A stretch of 11,063 bases of DNA from Haplosporangium gracile (lineage: Eukaryota; Mortierellomycota; Mortierellomycetes; Mortierellales; Mortierellaceae): the NCBI GenBank assembly GCA_015499985.1, contig JAAAUF010000203.1, positions 1-11,063 of the forward strand, read 5' to 3'. The notes beneath the pieces were generated by a model. That model had not been told where the DNA came from. It saw only the letters and a program-made list of their open reading frames with translations, and did not search any database. Shown here one piece after another: positions 8,054 through 11,063 of the stretch. Every line of letters begins with the position of its first letter. The stretch's first letter is position 1. A program made the position numbers and the translations under genes.

Positions 8054-10311
8054 ATGCTACCGTCGTCATCATCAGGAAGAGGACATGCAACTTCAGCCGT
8101 CTACAAGCTGTCAACCGCAAACGTCATCACTGGTCTAGTCCTCTTCCGCCTTATCAACGCCTCTCTCGTCAGGACCTACTTCAGTCCAGACGAATACTGG
8201 CAGGCCCTTGAAGTCGGACACAACATCACCTTCGGATATGGATACCTGACATGGGAGTGGCTTGTTGGTCTCCGATCTGTTCTTCATCCCGCCGTCTTTG
8301 CTGCCCTTTACAAGAGCCTTAGTCTCCTTGGTCTTGATGATGGGTCTCTCTTTGTACGTATAAAAATGTGGTTAATACTGTATACGCTAATTTTGTCCAT
8401 TTTAAACCTTCCTCCTCTGCGTCTGCTTTTGAATGTACCAAATACTTTTTTACTTGACAGGTGTTATTTCATTGTCGAAACGTGCTAAGATTATACAATG
8501 GTTATGAATGTCGATGATAGATCTATGCACCGCGACTCCTCCAGGCGCTGTTTGCCGCCCTGGGTGATTTTTACGCGTATCGGTTTGCTGATCGCCTCTT
8601 TGAGAACCAAGTGACTGCCAACTGGACCGTAAGTCTCACAGTCAATTGCCACCACTTTTTGATAACTTGGATTCCAAATACTAATGATGACTATTGTTGC
8701 TCCCTACAATTTACTAGTTGTTCTTGACAGTGGCCAGCTGGTGGAACTTTTTCTGTTCGACCAGAACTCTCGCAAACTCAATGGAAGCATCCTTAACCAT
8801 CGTCGCCCTCTACTACTGGCCCTTCATTGGTTCATCTGCAGGAAAGTCAAAGGGGAACTTGAAGGTCTCACTCTTTATCGCCTCGTTGACATGCATCTTT
8901 CGTCCAACAGCCGCGATTCTGTGGCTCTTCCTCGGCGGCTGGCTCGTTTTGGGACTTATTAGGCAAGGTCGCTGGGCTAGTATCGTCTACACCGGCCTCA
9001 GCGCCGCCCTCATCGGGTAAGATCTGCTTTTGATCAATCTGGACGCCTTTGCAGGCTTTAGTCACTGCTGCTAATCTCATGGACTTATTATATGGTTTGA
9101 AATAGTGGTGGAGCAATTGTTGCGTCGGCAGTGCTGGACAAAACTCTACTTTACAACGGATGGATCTGGACACCTTTGAATTTTCTCCGCGTCAACGTCT
9201 TCGAGGGCATTTCACTCTTTTACGGCTCCTCGCCCTGGCACTGGTACCTGTCTCAGGGCCTCCCCATCCTTTTTGGAATCTACATCCCCCTGGTCCTCAT
9301 CGGATCCTACCACGCCTTCCAAGCCAGCACAGGACTCAACGCCACCCTCAAACGACAAATCCTTTACCTTTCACTTTGGATTGTCTTTGTCTACTCGGCC
9401 CTCCAGCACAAAGAATGGCGCTTCTTGTACCCGCTTTTGTACCCGCTTTTGCCCTTTGCTGCCGACACGATGCAGAGGATGTTCCTTTCGAATACAGATT
9501 GGAAAAGATCCAAGTCGAGGATTGCGGTCGTAGTGGCGCTCGTAATTGTCAATGGGATCATGGCGTGGTACGCGACGTTGGTCCATCAGCGTGGAGTTGT
9601 TGATGTCATGGATTGGGTTCGGGAGACTTCACGAGAAGTAGGGGGCCAAGGAAAGGATTTGTCGTTTGGGTTCATTATGCCTTGTCATTCTACGCCTTGG
9701 TACAGCAGCGTCCATCTTCGTGATGCTAAACCCCTGTCCATGTGGTTCATCACCTGCAGTCCGCCCCTCGGGTACGTCTTCTTTGGATACTGGATCACTT
9801 TTTCATGGATTAGGAGAGACTGGGATAATCTTATCGTCTGCCAGGTCACTCACTTTTTTTGTTATGTTTACTATCGCTAGGAATGTTGACCCAACAACGT
9901 ACAAGGATGAATCTGACATCTTTTACAAGGATCCAGTCGCGTTCATGGATAGTCGATTCAAGGACCGCTCGCCAACAACAACACCCAAGGAGAGCCATCT
10001 CGTCCTCTTTGAAGACCTCATCAACACAACCCCCGATATGCGTGTTTGGCTTAATAGTCAAGGATACCATGAGGTAAGATATACGCTTCTCTCTTTTTTT
10101 TTCTTCTGCTTTCGCAAAACGCGGTCTTCTATGAGTTTGACTTTTTATGCGAGTTGAGAGTTATGGTTTTGCCAACCTGCATTTTTTATCTGCGCTTTGA
10201 TCTAATACGACTTTTTTTCGCTATGATGGTTAGTGCGCGCGATTTTTCAATTCGCACTTCCATGACGACTCGCGGCGGAGAGGCGATGTCCTCGTCTACT
10301 GCGCAATTTAG
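8054..10311 (+). CDS. GPI10: GPI mannosyltransferase 3 (PIG-B/Gpi10 family, GT22), six exons
   Basis: Exons: 8054-8353, 8521-8628, 8718-9016, 9106-9771, 9881-10073, 10234-10311, together 1644 nt and 547 residues with no frame break. Known role of the family: in the ER lumen it transfers the third mannose (alpha-1,2) from dolichol-phosphate mannose to the GPI-anchor precursor. Seen: the N-terminal TYFSPDEYWQ motif (41-50) with the acidic pair of GT22 enzymes, followed by FGYGYLTWEW; STRTLANSME in exon 3; YGSSPWHWY (275-283); HKEWRFLYP (337-345), the hallmark GT22 loop; LVHQRG (394-399); MPCHSTPWYS (427-436); and YKDESDIFY near the C-terminus. Several hydrophobic segments fit a multipass ER membrane protein. 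Length is close to human PIG-B (about 550). These motifs separate it from the GT22 relatives SMP3, ALG9 and ALG12. The start has A at -3 and a CT-rich leader. One oddity is a four-residue tandem duplication after HKEWRF. Confidence 0.95.
8354..8520 (+). other. GPI10 intron 1
   Basis: Donor GTACGTA follows Phe100 and the acceptor GATGATAG precedes Ile101 (167 nt, phase 0). A GTGCTAAGA branch-point match lies about 35 nt upstream of the acceptor. An earlier, better-looking acceptor (TTGACAG ending at 8460) would reach a stop codon within 20 codons, so the later one is used for the full protein. The encoded join, LF then IYAPRLLQAL, fits the PIG-B family. Confidence 0.85.
8629..8717 (+). other. 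GPI10 intron 2
   Basis: Donor GTAAGT, acceptor TTTACTAG, 89 nt, phase 0. It contains ATACTAATG, close to the yeast TACTAAC branch point. The nearby TTGACAG acceptor at 8730 would delete four residues. Family spacing between the Trp of NWT and the SWW motif favours the upstream TAG. Confidence 0.85.
9017..9105 (+). other. GPI10 intron 3
   Basis: Donor GTAAGA, acceptor AAATAG, 89 nt, with a TGCTAATC branch-point candidate. It splits a Gly codon (GG|T), and the frame continues as GGAIVASAVLD into exon 4. Confidence 0.85.
9425..9448 (+). repeat. 12-bp perfect tandem duplication within GPI10 exon 4
   Basis: The 12-bp unit TTGTACCCGCTT occurs twice back to back, in frame, so the protein reads LYPLLYPLLPF where PIG-B relatives have a single YPxLPF. 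It follows directly on the conserved HKEWRF motif. The two copies are identical, which suggests a recent event. Confidence 0.9.
9772..9880 (+). other. GPI10 intron 4
   Basis: Donor GTACGT, acceptor CGCTAG, 109 nt, with a pyrimidine-rich stretch before the acceptor. It splits a Gly codon (GG|G), joining CSPPLG to NVDPTTYKDESD as expected from the family. Confidence 0.85.
10074..10233 (+). other. GPI10 intron 5
   Basis: Donor GTAAGA after Glu522, acceptor GGTTAG, 160 nt, phase 0. An ATCTAATAC branch-point match precedes a T-rich run before the acceptor. The last exon encodes CARFFNSHFHDD and continues to a TAG at 10309-10311, matching the FF-x-HxH region near the C-terminus of PIG-B. Confidence 0.85.
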
Positions 10312-10483
10312 CGCCTCACCTATAGATATTGCATTTTAACATGGACCCTTTTTTGATTTAGAGGATGATATGGTAGTTTATTTGATCCTTCTTGGAGAAT
10401 TAATTGAAGTTGAAAGTAGGAAATAGATAACAAGGGGTGTTTTTATGTGAATGATGTCGTCGTTGAGGCCATGTGTACGGTAT
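10312..10483. other. Short tail-to-tail intergenic region
   Basis: 172 nt separate the stop codons of GPI10 (plus) and the Gln-rich gene (minus). It is AT-rich and must hold both 3' ends. Only the minus-strand gene has an exact AATAAA here, so GPI10 probably uses a variant signal or overlaps its neighbour. Confidence 0.7.
10377..10382 (-). terminator. AATAAA polyadenylation signal of the right-hand gene
   Basis: Exact AATAAA on the minus strand about 100 nt past the TGA stop at 10486-10484, in AT-rich sequence. It lies only about 65 nt from the GPI10 stop, so the two 3' UTRs probably overlap. Confidence 0.5.
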
Positions 10484-11063
10484 TCACCGCCGTCCGGCTT
10501 GAAGGATCTGTTGTTGCTGATGAGGATGTGCTGAGTAGGGATCTCCACCTGCACCAATACCGACACCGACACCAGTCTGCATCATGTACCCGTACTGACT
10601 TGGCATAGGGCCTCCCCCCATCGGACCGCTCATAAAGTACCCTTGCTGCAATTGTTGCTTTTCCATCTGTTGTTGCATCTGTTGATGATGCTGCTGCAAG
10701 TGTGGTGGTAATGCCTGCTGCTGTTGTTGTTGTTGGAGTTGAAGTGGGGGCGAGGATAGCGGTTCGGCATATCCACACATATAGGGTCCTGTACCATTTC
10801 CGGCGGAGGTAAAGTCGGGGCCGCTGATGGGCCCACCGGTCATGCTCTGGTACCCGCTGCCTGGGAGACGTACAAAGTCGATAGAGCTCCTTCCACGCCC
10901 AGATTGACCATTAACCTGCGCTGCCGCGTGGTTAGTGTTAGAGTTGACTGGGCTCGTAACTTGAGGACGAACACGAGCCGACTGTGAACGACGTGGTCCG
11001 GGGTGGAGGAGCGTGGTAGCAGGGATAGGGTATTGTGATTGGATTGCAGACCCGGCAGACCCT
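10484..11063 (-). CDS. C-terminal part of a Gln-rich protein, truncated by the window edge
   Basis: The minus-strand frame is open from the right edge of the window to a TGA at 10486-10484, giving the last 192 residues of a longer protein. An internal ATG at 10843 is not the likely start, because the frame continues open for 73 more codons up to the edge with similar composition. The sequence is low-complexity: Ser/Pro/Arg-rich, then SGRGRSSIDFVRLPG (about residues 54-68 of the visible part), a Gln-rich stretch and a Gly/Met/Tyr-rich tail ending QAGRR. Such tails are common in fungal transcription regulators and RNA-binding proteins, but no domain identifying the gene is in view and I do not recognise it. 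It is convergent with GPI10. Confidence 0.75.
   Translation of the reverse strand, partial: GSAGSAIQSQYPIPATTLLHPGPRRSQSARVRPQVTSPVNSNTNHAAAQVNGQSGRGRSSIDFVRLPGSGYQSMTGGPISGPDFTSAGNGTGPYMCGYAEPLSSPPLQLQQQQQQQALPPHLQQHHQQMQQQMEKQQLQQGYFMSGPMGGGPMPSQYGYMMQTGVGVGIGAGGDPYSAHPHQQQQILQAGRR
10643..10741 (-). repeat. Gln-rich tract in the right-hand protein
   Basis: About 33 residues dominated by Gln (with His, Met, Leu), including seven consecutive Gln. CAA and CAG codons are mixed. It is probably disordered or a coiled-coil/assembly segment. It may be length-variable between strains. Confidence 0.8.

Noticed and set aside
8683..8689. ATGATGA within GPI10 intron 2 as a possible C box of an intronic snoRNA
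   Set aside because: The match overlaps the TACTAAT branch point, no D box follows within the intron, and 89 nt is an ordinary intron length here.
9666..10157. A single 163-codon open frame reading through GPI10 intron 4 and exon 5
   Set aside because: Its first part is out of frame with the GT22 protein and it crosses clear splice sites. Only the exon 5 portion is coding.
10443..10778. A 111-codon Thr/Ala-rich minus-strand frame at the right end
   Set aside because: Shadow of the Gln-rich frame: CAG/CAA runs read out of frame give Ala/Ser/Thr runs. The Gln-rich frame stays open to the window edge.

Overview
The window looks like nuclear DNA of a fungus, most likely an early-diverging (Mucoromycota/Mortierella-like) filamentous species. 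This rests on short GT-AG introns (89-167 nt) with CTNA-type branch points, pyrimidine-rich gene leaders, gene-sized intergenic DNA, protein-coding low-complexity Gln/Asn/Ser tracts, and a full-length eukaryotic ER glycosyltransferase. The phylum is an inference from gene style; only 'fungal or other small-intron eukaryote' is well supported. There are no bacterial operons, CRISPR arrays, recognisable transposons, tRNAs or rRNAs.

Layout: (1) 1-380 is mostly the 3' flank of the first gene, with two AATAAA signals on the minus strand and an unexplained plus-strand open frame at the extreme left edge. (2) 381-5669, minus strand, is a two-exon gene (one 96-nt intron) for a 1730-residue nuclear-looking protein. 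It has an acidic N-terminal region, an AT-hook, three four-unit ankyrin modules, long disordered linkers and a folded C-terminal domain. The best guess is a Hos4-like ankyrin subunit of a Set3-type histone deacetylase complex. (3) 5670-8053 is a 2.4-kb divergent intergenic region with alternating purine and pyrimidine islands, a palindromic TATA element, a candidate 5' leader intron and a CA microsatellite. (4) 8054-10311, plus strand, is a six-exon GPI10/PIG-B gene (547 residues) for the ER mannosyltransferase that adds the third mannose to GPI anchors. All five introns can be placed to the base and the joined frame is intact. (5) 10484-11063, minus strand, is the C-terminal part of a Gln-rich protein running off the right edge, tail-to-tail with GPI10.

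The genes are not functionally linked in any obvious way: one is probably chromatin regulation, one is GPI-anchor synthesis and one is unidentified. I did not find a convincing new biological system. The most distinctive observations are the threefold repetition of a four-ankyrin module with a degenerate fourth unit, and a 12-bp in-frame tandem duplication next to the conserved HKEWRF motif of GPI10.
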